This document shows, piece by piece, positions 10,959 through 21,974 of a stretch of DNA of 64,000 nucleotides. The position numbers were made by a program, and so were the translations under genes. Source of the DNA: Byssochlamys sp. IMV 00236. Lineage: Eukaryota > Ascomycota > Eurotiomycetes > Eurotiales > Thermoascaceae. The stretch is taken from contig MSJH02000677.1 of the NCBI GenBank assembly GCA_001931875.2, forward strand, positions 1 to 64,000. The letters are read 5' to 3'. Each line of letters begins with the position of its first letter. Position 1 is the stretch's first letter. Under the pieces are notes generated by a model. The model made no database searches and was not told the origin of the DNA. It saw nothing but the letters and a program-made list of their open reading frames with translations.

Positions 10959-13900
10959 TCATTTCTCAAGCTTCTCTTTCTTCTTGCTGAGGACGGCCTC
11001 GAGCTTCCGGATCTGAAGGGCGAGATCTTTCTGGTGCGCGTTGGCTAGGAGCCAGGCCTCCATCTTCTCACGGACGTACTTCATGGAACGGAGGACTGGA
11101 CGCATGGTGCCTTGGGAAGACGACTCTGTTCCGTCCTGCTCCATCTCGACCCAACGGTCGGCTCCGGGGTTGAGAAGAAGGTCAAAGACATCGCTCCATA
11201 GCTCGCGGTCCCAGTAACGTTTCAAGGGCTCCCGGAGACGATATGACTTTTTGTTGCCCGCGCCGGAACCCCTGCGACCTTCGTTTGCAACTGACTCGAT
11301 GTACTTGCCAAACAGCATTGCGTGAATAGTGCCAGCCACGCCGTACAAGTCGATTTGATAGGTCCAAGGCCGCATCTCGCGGATCTCGTTGCATTCATGG
11401 CCACCGGTCTCCCAATCCGCGATGAACTGGACAGAAGGCTGGAAAGCCCGCATATCAATCGCACGCCCAAAGTCGATCAGGGTCAGGCCTTTGTTGCGCC
11501 AGTTATAGAGACCACTGGGAGAATAGTGGATCTCGCGAGGGTCCGTCGAGAAATCTTCTTCCAGATCAAGAAGAGACGCGGTAGTAGACGAGCTGCGGTC
11601 GGCCTTCTCATCGAACCGCACCAGGCAGTTGTCCGGCTTGATATCCCCGTGCAAGATACCACAGGTGTGGAGTCCTTCAACCACCCTGAAGAGCTCGATG
11701 GAGAAAAACATTGCCAGCGCTTCATCCAATCCTGCTTCTGCGGTCCCTGCCGCCATAGCTGTTTCGTTGCGGATCGTGTTGACTAGATCCAACAGCGTTC
11801 CTTGTCCGCGATAGTCCTCCACCAGGAAGCTTTCGTCTTTGAACAAGTGCAATTCATGAGCACGTACGATGCTGTCAGCTGCGCGGGAATACTCCGCTGA
11901 CTCACTCAGACGCTCGTGTGCGATTCGAATCATGTAGAATTCCCAGGCGTTAGGTTTTCCGATCTCCATCTTGATAGCTTCAAATCCGTGGCGGCAGGTC
12001 GAGGGCTTCGGCTTTCTGGCCCTATGAGACGAAAGGGCCCGTTTCTTGTTTTCTTTGATGATCTCGCTGTCACTTTCAGAGGAGGCATCTGCATCATCAG
12101 TGCTTTCAGCGAGATATACCGGGGCAAACGCCCCGGCTCCGAGCTCACGCCTGATGATGTAGGTTCTCTCAGCGCCAGAGAAGGTGAGGACTGGTGCGGT
12201 GAAGCTTGCTTTGTCTCCGCTCTTGTGTTTCTTTGAAAGGACTTTGATGTACTTTTGGATGTCTGAAGCGTGGTTGCCTTCCTCTCCGGAGTGATCGTGA
12301 TATCCAGCGAAGCTGGTCAAAGGTACATCTATAGACTTCAGAATAGTGGCACGAATGTTGCGATCGGTAGGATTGCACTGTGCGTCTTTGATGATGGGGA
12401 CCACTGGTACAGTCTTCTTCGATTTCTTCGGCGGACTGGGTCGGAATCTCTTTGCAGCTGGGCTTGGGGACTCATCTTCAGGGACAGAAGCAAGACCTCG
12501 ACTCTGTGGCGTCGACAGAGCTTGAACTGGACTGGACAACAGGAGATTGTCGACAGCTGGCATGCCGGGAGAAGTGTGGCTACCGCTCTGCATCGGTTTC
12601 GACGGGGTCTTCGCATCGTACATGTTGTTTCTAGCTGCAGTCATGGAGGGAAGAGAATATTCAGTTCTTTCCACAATAGGGGTCATGAAAGGAAGCCGAT
12701 TCTGGGCCATGATGGCAGGATCACGATATGTACCACAAGGGGGAGCGTAGTCCTCGGGCATCTGCGGTACGAATCTTGATCGTGAGGAGGGAAGCTCGTC
12801 AGTGGAATCTTCACCTGAGGATAGGTACTCTGCATCGTGAGGGGAAGTGTTCTCGGCGTCGTCTTCGTGCGTGTTAGACAGCCTGGGGACATGTCTTCCT
12901 GTCGAAAATTCTGTCCATTCACTGCCGGCGACACTTTCAGCCTGGGTGTAATCATAGTCTTCTTCCTCTTCTCCCTCATCCTCTTCATTGTGTGTCTTTT
13001 GCAGTGTGCCGGTCTCATCATCACCAAATTCACTAGACGCTGCAGAAACAAGGCCAGTAGCGGTGCTCTCTCCGGCGCTTGTATAGTCATCATCTTCATA
13101 GTCACTACCACAGAGACTGTCATTCCTTTCTTCCGTCTCGGCTTTCAAAGGCTGGTTGAAGATACTGTATATCTCATCCGTGGCAGCGCGTGTGTGGATT
13201 GTCATAGTCGGCTCCGAAGCATTCCTCTTCTTCAACTTCCGACCTGTGGGCGAATCCAGATTGGTTTTGACTGATATATATTAGCTCGATATCCATATGG
13301 TGGGGACTACAGATAGCAGTTGTGTTTCACTTACTGGTTTGTGTCTCCCCCTTTATCTCCTTAACTTTGATCTTTTTAGTCTTTGCGACTTTTACATCGC
13401 TCTTTCCCTCCAGATATGATGTAGCCGGATGAGAAACATCCTCTTCGATGGCCAGCTTATTGACGTCTGCCGCAAGGGCACCATTTGGACAGTTCTCCGG
13501 ATCATCTGCCATCACCGGCTCCCTGCATGAGGCGTTCCCTGATATCTCTTTCAGCGGCCTCTTTTGTCTCCAATCCTTATCCATCCATCCGCGTTTGATC
13601 GCTCTAAGTTCTTCAAAACTGATCTCATAACTAGGATTTCTGCGATCGGGATATACTGCTGCAAGGTTGACAAAGACGCGCTCTCTTCTTCCGGTACGGG
13701 GATTGACCGCCTCCCTTACGTGATGCTCTGGAATCTCTTCGGACTTTACTGAATCTTGTACTCGTGAATTGGATTTTGACTGGATACACAGAAATGCAAA
13801 CGACACGCATGCCACCAATTAGTCCTGTGATCGTAAATATATGGAAGTCAGAAAATGGGCAGAACTGAACTGAACTAACCTGATCCCTGAAAATGGTCAT

Positions 13901-14872
13901 CTTCTGAGCCGGAGCCGCTTTCTTGCCAGCTTTCAGAGTCTCTCCCGCCCAGGGCTTTGCCTCCACTGTGTTCTCCTTCTTACGTTCGTGGAACGATCCG
14001 ATGCTCTCCCATCCCTTTGTCGGCCCGCCCAAAGCGGGTGCAGCAGCTGGGGCCGAATCCCCATCCGAAAATATAGCCATCTTAGGCTTTCCTGATTTGG
14101 TTTTTGGTGCACTACCAACTCCCGATGAAGAGCGCTGTGCTTGCGGAGCAGGACTGGGAGCTGATGCGGAAGAGAAGGGGTCAATTTTAGCGGCCAGCGC
14201 TGGACGGACAGCAGGAAGAGCCGGCGAGGATGGTCCATCTGTGCCTCGACGCTCGAATCGAATCTGGAACTCCTTAAATTTACGGAGCAGACGTTCCGTT
14301 GGCCTGGCTTCTCGTTCGATACCGAGTCTGTAAACCTCTTCAGCCTGGGTCCATCTTCCGGCCCCCTCCAACCAGGCAGCGAATTCCTCATAAAACAGCG
14401 CCAGTCCCTCGCCTATATGATGTCGTGCAAGGAAAGCAAAGACTTCTCGAGGGGAGTCAGAAAAGAGTCTGATGTAATGCAGCCATAGCCGGAGGTAACG
14501 CGGGTCGTTTTTGTAGTGTGACGATGTCAGAAACGACTTGGTGGCGCGTTCCAGGAGAGGGAGTAGCCCCGACTCTGCTGTAGCCTGTGTCGAAGGGTAC
14601 GCATTCATCGTCCACTTCACATATCGATCATATATATCCAATGGATCATCCGACTCGTCGATCGTTTGAAGCTCGGCTTCATATTCTTGCCGAATGGCAT
14701 CGTTGAGGGTCTTAGTTTCGTTAGGCGACGGCGAGGCGAGTTTATCGCTGCTACTCCCGGAAGAGAAAATCTGTGCGAGCGCTCGAGCTGATCGACCACC
14801 AGGTAATGACTGAACGTTCTCTTTCTGTGCCTCGATTATGTCGAAATTGATGAGATCCTCGGAGGCCGACAT
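10959..14872 (-). CDS. bub1: Spindle assembly checkpoint kinase Bub1 with Mad3-like KEN boxes (MadBub type)
   Basis: Predicted 1249-residue kinetochore kinase. Three exons: 13880-14872, 13335-13779 and 10959-13270. The introns are GTTAGT..CCAG (100 nt) and GTAAGT..TCAG (64 nt). Domain order: KEN box at 17-19; Bub1/Mad3 TPR region about 55-210 (YDRYVKWTMNAYPS, then EEFAAWLEGAGRWTQAEEVY); a second KEN at about 299-301; Bub3-binding GLEBS motif at about 368-396 (NPSYEISFEELRAIKRGW); acidic disordered middle; C-terminal kinase from about 855 (RELGAGAFAPVYLAE). The kinase keeps HGDIKPDN and DFGRA and looks active. An alternative acceptor at CCCACAG would remove 10 codons in frame, but the chosen one keeps DSPTGRKLKKR before SEPTMTIHTRAATDEIY. 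Known role: delays anaphase until kinetochores attach. A. nidulans sldA is the named relative. Divergent from apn1. Confidence 0.93.
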
Positions 14873-15505
14873 GGCGGCTGACTGTGACCAGAAAACAAAC
14901 TCCTTGCAATGCTGTATCCGAAAAGGTGTTCACGCACAACTAGGGCCAACAAAGGATTGATGAATATCGAAATACTTGCGATGATCGTGCGGTCGTCCAG
15001 TCCAGGCGCGTCGATTGTGCCGTCGGAATAGAAATTGAAGAAGATCGAGAAGCTGACGGGCGTTGGTCTTTGCGATAAACTTGCGATAAACACATTCTGT
15101 CGTTGCCCTGGTGACGGGTCACGTGCTGGTCACCGCTTCTATGATCTATGACAATTACTGGAGAATATAAGTTAGCTGTTAGTAACTAGTTATAAAAGCA
15201 GAGACTTAGTTAATTGAACAAAACAGAGGCTGAATTGTTCCATATGGCCACTTGTACTGTTCTGCCCTGACGTTGGTTGCTCAACATAGATAATCGTGAA
15301 TATCCGGCGAGCGACACTCGCCAGACGCGCCACTCGCTGGATACAGCTAATAATAACTAGGGCGCAACACCAGGGAAGAACAGCCACAGATCCACTCCAA
15401 CAGCCTGTCTACCCTTCGGGATCACTACTAATTTCCAGGATCGAACTAATGACAGAGAACAATTAATACGTCTCCATATGTTGAGTTGAACAATTGCTTC
15501 CTGCA
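14873..15505. promoter_or_regulatory. Divergent bub1/apn1 promoter
   Basis: A 633 bp spacer between two divergent start codons. It contains a perfect tandem 11-mer TTGCGATAAAC at 15070-15080 and 15081-15091, and a CACGTG E-box at 15120-15125. Whether these drive either gene is not known. Confidence 0.5.
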
Positions 15506-17659
15506 ATGCCCGCGCGCTCCTCCCGCAGCGCAGGTTTCGCCGCGGAGTCGCCATCGCCAAGCTCGAAATCCTCAACGGCCGCAACTGATGCAATGCAGAG
15601 GAATGCACCAAAAAAAGGTAGCAAACGAGGTATCGAGGACGCAACAGAAGTAGGATCCCCTTTGAGGAGGTCCAAGAGATCGAGAACATCGCTAGCCTCC
15701 GATTTGCCTTCTCCGGCCCCTACAGCGAGTGGGAACGAAGTCATTCCCGACGAAGACATTGATAAAGTCAACGGTGCAACACCTACGGAAGACGATACGG
15801 GGACAGTGCAGAGAGGGAAAAAGCAGAGAAAGACAAAGACTGTTGCTGAGGTCACAGAGAAGGCGGAGGTGTCAGCGAGCGTCAAGTCAAACAAGAGGGC
15901 AAGGGCAACACGGACAAAGGCCTCCTACGTCGATCAAGACGTGGACGCAGAGATCGATGAAGAAGTAAAGGAGGAGGAGGAGGAAGAGGAACAGGAGATA
16001 GTCGTCAAGAAAACGGTGAAACGCAAGAGGAAGACCAAGGAAGAAAAGGAAGCTGAAGCGATGCCACTCGCTGCGCGCACACAAGGGCTGCGCGTGTTCG
16101 TGGGTGCCCATGTCAGTGCTGCGAAAGGTCTGTTCTTTCTTAATCTGTATATATTGCCCATATGGGCTTATCGTGATGTACATGGGCTGAGCTGTGTTTC
16201 TATAGGAGTCCAAAATGCCGTTACAAACAGTGTTCACATAGGGTAAATCGTCCTTATCAGTTGTATCTCTGCGAGATCACTAATCAGGAGTATAGGGGAA
16301 ATGCCTTCGCTCTGTTTCTGAAATCTCAGAGGAAATGGGATAATCCGCCATTGCAAGATGAGCACAGAGATGCATTTCGACAGCTGTGCGTCGAGCACAA
16401 GTACGACCCTGCAAAGTATGTCCACGTATATCATCCCCCTCTTCGTAGAGTAATTGCAATCAATATATACTAACCTCCGAGACAGATTAGTCTTACCTCA
16501 CGGGTCCTACCTTGTCAACCTGGCTCAGGAAAACAAGGCAAAAGCCAAACAAGGATATGACTCGTTCCTGGAAGATCTACAGCGTTGCGAGAATCTCGGC
16601 ATCAAACTCTATAATTTTCAGTCAGTAGTATTCCGGAGCCCGCTGGCCTCTTCATCGCTTGAGTATCTCTCAACTGACACCCTATGCAGTCCCGGCTCAG
16701 CAAACCAGAGCACCCTTTCCTCAGCACTTTCTCGCCTCGCCGAGGCGCTCACAAACGCCCTCTCAGCCACAAAGACCGTCATCCCCGTCCTCGAGACGAT
16801 GTGCGGACATGGAACGACCATTGGAAGCAATCTCAGTGACTTCCGCGACTTAATAGCTTTGATTCCCGAGAAATATCACGATCGTATCGGCATCTGCGTG
16901 GATACCTGCCACAGCTTTGCAGCAGGCTACGACTTGGTCTCCCCCGCTGGATTCCAAGCCTTCATGAAAGAATTCGACGACCTCATCGGCCTCAAATACC
17001 TCCGTGCCTTGCATCTAAACGACTCTAAAGCTCCCCGCGGCAGCAAGCGCGATCTCCACGCAAACATCGGAACAGGATTCCTCGGTCTACGAGCCTTCCA
17101 CAACGTCATGAATGAAAAGCGCTTCGAAGGACTGCCCATGATCCTCGAAACACCCATCGATAGACCCGATCCCTCATACCTCCCCTCGGGCGAGACCACA
17201 GCAGTCCCCGAAGCAAGTGAAGAACCAACCCACGATTCTTGCGCCGAAGAGAGCGAAGCAGAAGATACCAAGTCCAAAAAGGGCAAAAAGTCCAAACGCC
17301 CAGTTGGTGCGCGCCCACCCACTATCCCGGATTACAACGTCTGGGTGCGCGAGATCAAACTTCTCGAATCTCTGATCGGAATGGACCCCGAAAGTGCCGA
17401 ATTCAAGACCCTCGAAGCCCAATTATCTGAGGAAGGACGCGCGGAACGAGAAAGGCTTCAGGACCAATATGACCGCAAGCTTGAAGCGGATGAGAAGAAG
17501 AGGAAAAAGGAACTTGAGAAGCAGAATCAACGGAGTCTAGAGGATATGTTTGGAAGTGGGAATGCGAAGAAAGATGCTGGAAAGGCAATGAAAGCTGCTC
17601 CGAAGGGGAAGGCCAGAGGGAAGAAAGTGAAGTCGGGTTCTGAAAGTGGTAGTGAGTGA
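15506..17659 (+). CDS. apn1: Apn1-type AP endonuclease (endonuclease IV family)
   Basis: Predicted 627-residue nuclear DNA-repair enzyme that incises the backbone 5' to abasic sites. Five exons: 15506-16127, 16206-16242, 16296-16415, 16486-16620 and 16690-17659. All introns are GT-AG, and the second exon is only 37 nt. Residues 1-190 are Lys/Arg/Glu-rich and likely disordered with nuclear localisation signals. The TIM-barrel Endo IV core starts at about 199 (VGAHVSAAKGG) and continues through NSVHIGGNAFALFLKSQRKW, LPHGSYLVNLA, VLETMCGHGTTIG, GICVDTCHSFAAGYD and HLNDSKAPRGSKRDLHANIG to MILETPID. These stretches carry the His/Glu/Asp ligands of the trinuclear zinc site. The C-terminus is again Lys-rich coiled-coil-like sequence. 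The start is the first ATG (MPARSSRSAG). Longer than yeast Apn1 because of both basic tails, which is usual in filamentous fungi. Confidence 0.93.
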
Positions 17660-18409
17660 GGCTTTTCTCATTCTCACCTTTGTATGTATTTGTATAATTA
17701 GGTCTTATTCGGTCGATATCGGAGAGGAGTAATCCTTGTCAGTAATCCTCATCGCTTGCTGCTGGCCAGTGGGATGTTGGACTACGTTAGATAAAAGTTG
17801 GGTTGCATACATCTACGCACATCCACACTTGAGAGATCGTAGAACTGTAAACGGCTGTCATAATTTAGAACGCTTGCATAACTGTATATTGAACAAAAGT
17901 CTGCCAGTGGTACCATCACAACTTTCCGGTATAAGCCCTAATTGGCTGGCTGCGGGACTGTTCAGACTCTTTGCGACAGTACCACGCGGAATATACATAT
18001 GATTGTGGCATACCACATTGCACGAGAGGAGAGTTAGTCTGGAAAAATGGTGCCACTTAGCATGTCTAGCGGCCCAGGTATCTAGTTCATCTGTTCTTCT
18101 AATGTGCACTAGACTGCTGCACATACTAAACATTTTGGTGTAAAAGAAAACCCGCGAGGTATCATCTGGAGACAGTAACAAAAGGAATCGACAGGATATG
18201 CCAAAAAAAGAAAGCAATAAGCAAATGCAGTAATAAGAGCCCTGGGTCGAGATCGGGCATCATATCCCACCCTTACTAGAAGGTACGGGCGATATGAAGA
18301 ACAAGGAAAAAGGGGGACTGCAGGTAACAGCACGGATCTACCACACTCATGATCTTGACAGGGGTATAATCAGTCGAACGGTATAAGAAAGGTGAATTCG
18401 CCCACCCAT
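17660..18409. other. Convergent intergenic region, no gene seen
   Basis: Between the 3' ends of apn1 and the TPT transporter gene; expected to hold both 3' UTRs. No domain-bearing frame or repeat was recognised. Confidence 0.55.
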
Positions 18410-20232
18410 CTAAGACGAGGACGAAGATGAGCCTGAAGAGGCAGAGGCGGAGCGACTCCGATGGCTCGAGTCATGCTGATCACGATGCGGATGGCGCTCA
18501 GGGTCTTCGTTGTTAGAAGATTGCCCAAGGTTAAAATGATCCCCCATGCTGGTCGCAGGTGCAGAGATTATGTTCGGTACATTGCTTGTGCCACTGGCTC
18601 GAATACTGAAGGAGTGGCGCTCTGGTCTGCCGCTGTCGCTGACCGGAGAAAAGGTGTCGCCATGCCCCTCAGAGTTACCAATGGACTTGTATCTACCGCT
18701 TGCTGTCCCAACCTCCAGGGTACTACCAGTACTCATACGGCGTCGCACTGAACGGCCGGAGGCATCGGAACCGCGATGCTGACCGCGTTCCAGATTCTTC
18801 TGAGCCTCTTGACGCATCGCAGATATTTTCATGTAATTGTAAGAGCCGATGCTGGCAATGGTCACAATCAGACCGGACACGTTGACGGGGGTTAGTTTGT
18901 CGTGGAAGATGACACCAGCGGCACTAATGGTGACCACTTCCTTGAATATACCGCAGATACTCAAGGTAACGACAGACGATCGTTTGAGGAGCGCGAATTC
19001 GGAGGCGATCATGCAGAATGCGAGCACGCCCGGGAATATGAGGAGCAAAACACCCCCCACAGTCCCATGTGCAGCCGCGAGGGCCGCGAAGCCTCCCATA
19101 ACGTCATGAGGACCTTCTACGGCCAACGCAATCAGAATCAGCGTAACGAACATAATGGGCGTCAGAAAGAACAGCGTCGAGAAAGGATTTGATGTCGCAG
19201 GGTGTCGGAGAAGGAGGATCTGAGTCAGGCCCCATCGGAACCCGGAGAAGAAGGCAGAGGCGATGACCAACGCAAACCCGAGGGCATTGAACGCTGTCTC
19301 ACCGGCGACCATCATGACGACACCTGCAGTCATGGTCGCAATGATCAGGATCAGTTTGACGGAAGGCCTTTCAAGGCGGAAGACAAAGGCGAATAGGAGG
19401 ACGAATGCGAGGGCGGATGATTTGCACATCGTGAGAAAGGTGAGGGAGATGAATTTCAAGGACATGTTGCCTAGCCCGATATCGAGCGATGTGGCAGTAC
19501 CGCACGGCAGCAGTCGCGTCGCGTAGAAGAGTTTCGTCATGATCGGTTTCGTATCGTGCGATCCATCTCCAACGGACTGAGGTTGAGGACGTAGAGACGG
19601 TATGAAGTAGAGGATAATGGACGAAAAGGTGAATTGGACCAGCATGTGCAGACTGGTTGTGAAGAGAGGAAAGGGAAAGACAACCTTATCCTCCGAGAAC
19701 ATCCATTTGTTATACTGTAGGGGAAGAGTTGGTCAGATCAGTATCATGCCTGGAAAGACTGCGGAAACCGGAAGCAACTTACAATGGATATGGAGAGCGA
19801 AAAGAGGTACCACAAGCTGATCAGAGATGCATTGATAAGCAATCTTTTGACGACGTTCTTGTCCGCCAACGACTCCTGCTTTGATGCCTTCACGCCAGCG
19901 ATTCGAGCGTCCAAGTGCCTGCGCTGCTTTTTCCTCTTCAGTCGCCTGTGGCTGCGTTCCTTGGCCGTCAGGCCCATCTCCTCATCATCCTGATCGTCAT
20001 CGGACAGCGTCAATTCCTCACTCTCCGCAATCGACGACAGATCCGACGAATCTCTGCGGTCCGCCGTCAGCGGCTTCTGCTCCTCCATCCTGGAGGCATC
20101 TCCATCCCCGTAAGTGAATCTGGGACTGTCCTCCTGGGGTTCCGCGTTGACTGGCCGGTATTGGGAGGGCCCTCCAGTCAGCACCGAACTCCGCCGCCTG
20201 TGGTGGCTACTCCCCGACGGGGACAATCCCAT
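18410..20232 (-). CDS. TPT/DMT-superfamily transporter (SLC35C2-like)
   Basis: Predicted 584-residue multi-pass membrane protein of the triose-phosphate/nucleotide-sugar transporter family. Two exons: 19783-20232 and 18410-19714, with a GTAAGT..TACAG intron of 68 nt. Residues 1-130 are hydrophilic and acidic, ending in a basic patch (KERSHRRLKRKKQRRH). About ten hydrophobic segments follow from about residue 135 (LLINASLISLWYLFSLSISI) to about 445, with the family-typical YNKWMFS and LTFLTMCKSSALAFVL stretches. The last 140 residues are a Ser/Arg/His-rich cytosolic tail ending in polyserine. The substrate cannot be deduced. The human relative SLC35C2 is Golgi-located, so a secretory-pathway location is a reasonable guess. 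A MITE-like element sits about 750 bp upstream of the start. Confidence 0.85.
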
Positions 20233-20822
20233 CCTGGCTGCCTGAGTCTATCTGGATCTCTAGAACATCAACGGCCCCATTGGGGAATGGCAACGGCCGG
20301 GGGCAATCGTAGGTACCGTAGAGACGGTCAGTCTGAGTGTCAGCTGGCTCGTGGAGATGAAGTCCGTCCTCCAAGGTCGCGTGAATGAATCCGTCCCGTC
20401 TGTCGGGCAGCCACCGATCTGATGCGGCCACGACACGGTCACCACCAGCGCTGCCCTCAGGTGTCGAGCACAGAAAGTAAGTAAGTAAGCAAGCAAGCTG
20501 GATCCAGCGAAACAGCCTCACGGAAGAGAACAGAGATGAGTTCCCAGGCCAGAGAAGGCTGACCGGTCTCTTCTGTTCGAGTGCGGCTGTGAGAGAGACG
20601 AGCGACGCTAGGGGCCGACGATCCGGGGGTGGCAGCTTCAGGCGGTGGACAGGATCTGATCGCCGGGCGGAAGACCGTGGATGCAGGGCAAAAGTGATCG
20701 ACCCAGGGCAAGAAACAAGTGGACAAGGGAGAGACGCAGAAGAGAGAAGAAGGAAATCAATTCCAAGGGAGGGACAGGACGGGACTACACCGTCTGAGGA
20801 GATGAGATGAGAGGAAGCAGAA

Positions 20823-20866
<44 letters not shown>

Positions 20867-20979
20867 GGGCGCGTGAGGAGTGTTTCAACCCGTCTCCTTA
20901 CCGTCGCTCTTAGCGCTTGTCTATCTATCAGATGAAATCGTCAATCCCCCTCAGTTTCTAACTATCTAATTAACTACTA
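20233..20979. other. Upstream region of TPT transporter with GA microsatellite
   Basis: Presumed promoter/leader of the minus-strand transporter. It includes a (GA)n tract of about 40 bp at 20825-20865 and TAAG/CAAG short repeats at about 20475-20497. No gene is supported. Confidence 0.5.
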
Positions 20980-20992
20980 TCCGTGACTGTTA

Positions 20993-21022
20993 GCTCACCC
21001 ACTCCTGCCGTCGTGGGTGAGC
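20993..21022. repeat. Left subterminal hairpin of the MITE
   Basis: Ten-base perfect arms around a ten-base loop; the same hairpin occurs inverted at 21529-21558. Confidence 0.85.
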
Positions 21023-21447
21023 CCTCCCGTATTTTCACTTCCTACCGATTTTCACTTTTTAGTCTTAGGTACCTTTTATATGGGAACACCATACAAAAGG
21101 TACATAAGGCCAAAAACAGAACATATCTAATTATCTCAACATTTTGTTAGAGGACACCTTTATTTTAATTAATAATATTAAAATGTTATTATCAAATAAC
21201 TTATATTTAAATTTTTAAAAAGCTCTAATTAAAAGTGAGAGATATATTGTTATTTAAAGATTTCTCACCAAAAATTTTTTGTATGGGGAAAGTAAAAAAG
21301 CAAACGCTTACTTTAATAATTAAGATTTTACTTTCAAATTAAAGGTATAGGTTATTATATTGTATTATTTTATTATTATCAATTAAAATAAAGGTGTCCT
21401 CTAACAAAATGTTGAGATAATTAGATATATTCTGTTTTTGGCCTTAT

Positions 21448-21482
21448 GTACCTTTTGTATGGTGTTCCCATACAAAAGGTAC
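21448..21482. repeat. Right inner palindrome of the MITE
   Basis: Fifteen-base arms (GTACCTTTTGTATGG and its complement) around TGTTC; the left counterpart near 21068-21103 has one mismatch. Confidence 0.8.
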
Positions 21483-21974
21483 CTAAGAATTTTAGTGCAA
21501 ATACGGTAGGAAGTGCAAATACGGGAGGGCTCACCCACGACGGCAGGAGTGGGTGAGCTAGTCACGGATATCTAATTATTGTTCGTTATCCGATTCCAGC
21601 ATAGCAGAGCTTCCAGCCAGCTCCAGAGCAACTCAATGGCCCTTGGGTCTACGGTTCCCTTAAACGCTCTAATCCATGGATCTGGCTCATTTCTGGTCGT
21701 CTTGTCCGGCCATCGACACCATGACCTCAGGTATGCTACTGGCATCATCATCATCATTGTTGTCATCATGGCAATTGGGTCATTGCAACTCCGTATGCAG
21801 CTGGTTTCTGTTTAATAGAGCGCGCCAACCTGGCATCGACTTTCTCCAGCTGCTCCATCCAACTCCACTCCTGTGCAAGATCGCTGCTAGTGCTGAGATC
21901 ACTCCATACTCTCTCTAGTCTCTTCCTCCACGACTGTATGATATCACCATCTGTCCAGACCGGTCGGGATCGCC

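Larger units (their letters stand above)
20980..21568. mobile_element. MITE-like foldback element, 589 bp, TA target duplication
   Basis: Terminal inverted repeats of about 190 bp (20980-21170 and 21381-21568) begin TCCGTGACT and end AGTCACGGA. Both ends are flanked by TA, as for Tc1/mariner-type insertions. Each arm contains two nested hairpins. The first is GCTCACCCAC/GTGGGTGAGC with a 10 nt loop (20993-21022 and 21529-21558). The second is a GGTACCTTTT...AAAAGGTAC palindrome (about 21068-21103 and 21448-21482), perfect over 15 bp arms in the right copy. The roughly 210 bp centre is extremely AT-rich and encodes nothing, so the element is non-autonomous. The two arms differ at a few positions (TTTTCAC versus TTTGCAC), so the insertion is probably not brand new. 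It separates two divergent genes and could affect both promoters. Confidence 0.85.

Noticed and set aside
13231..13270. Later acceptor (CCCACAG) for the third bub1 exon
   Set aside because: It is in frame, but it would delete the DSPTGRK stretch just before the kinase-side acidic region; the TATCAG acceptor is kept as the better model.
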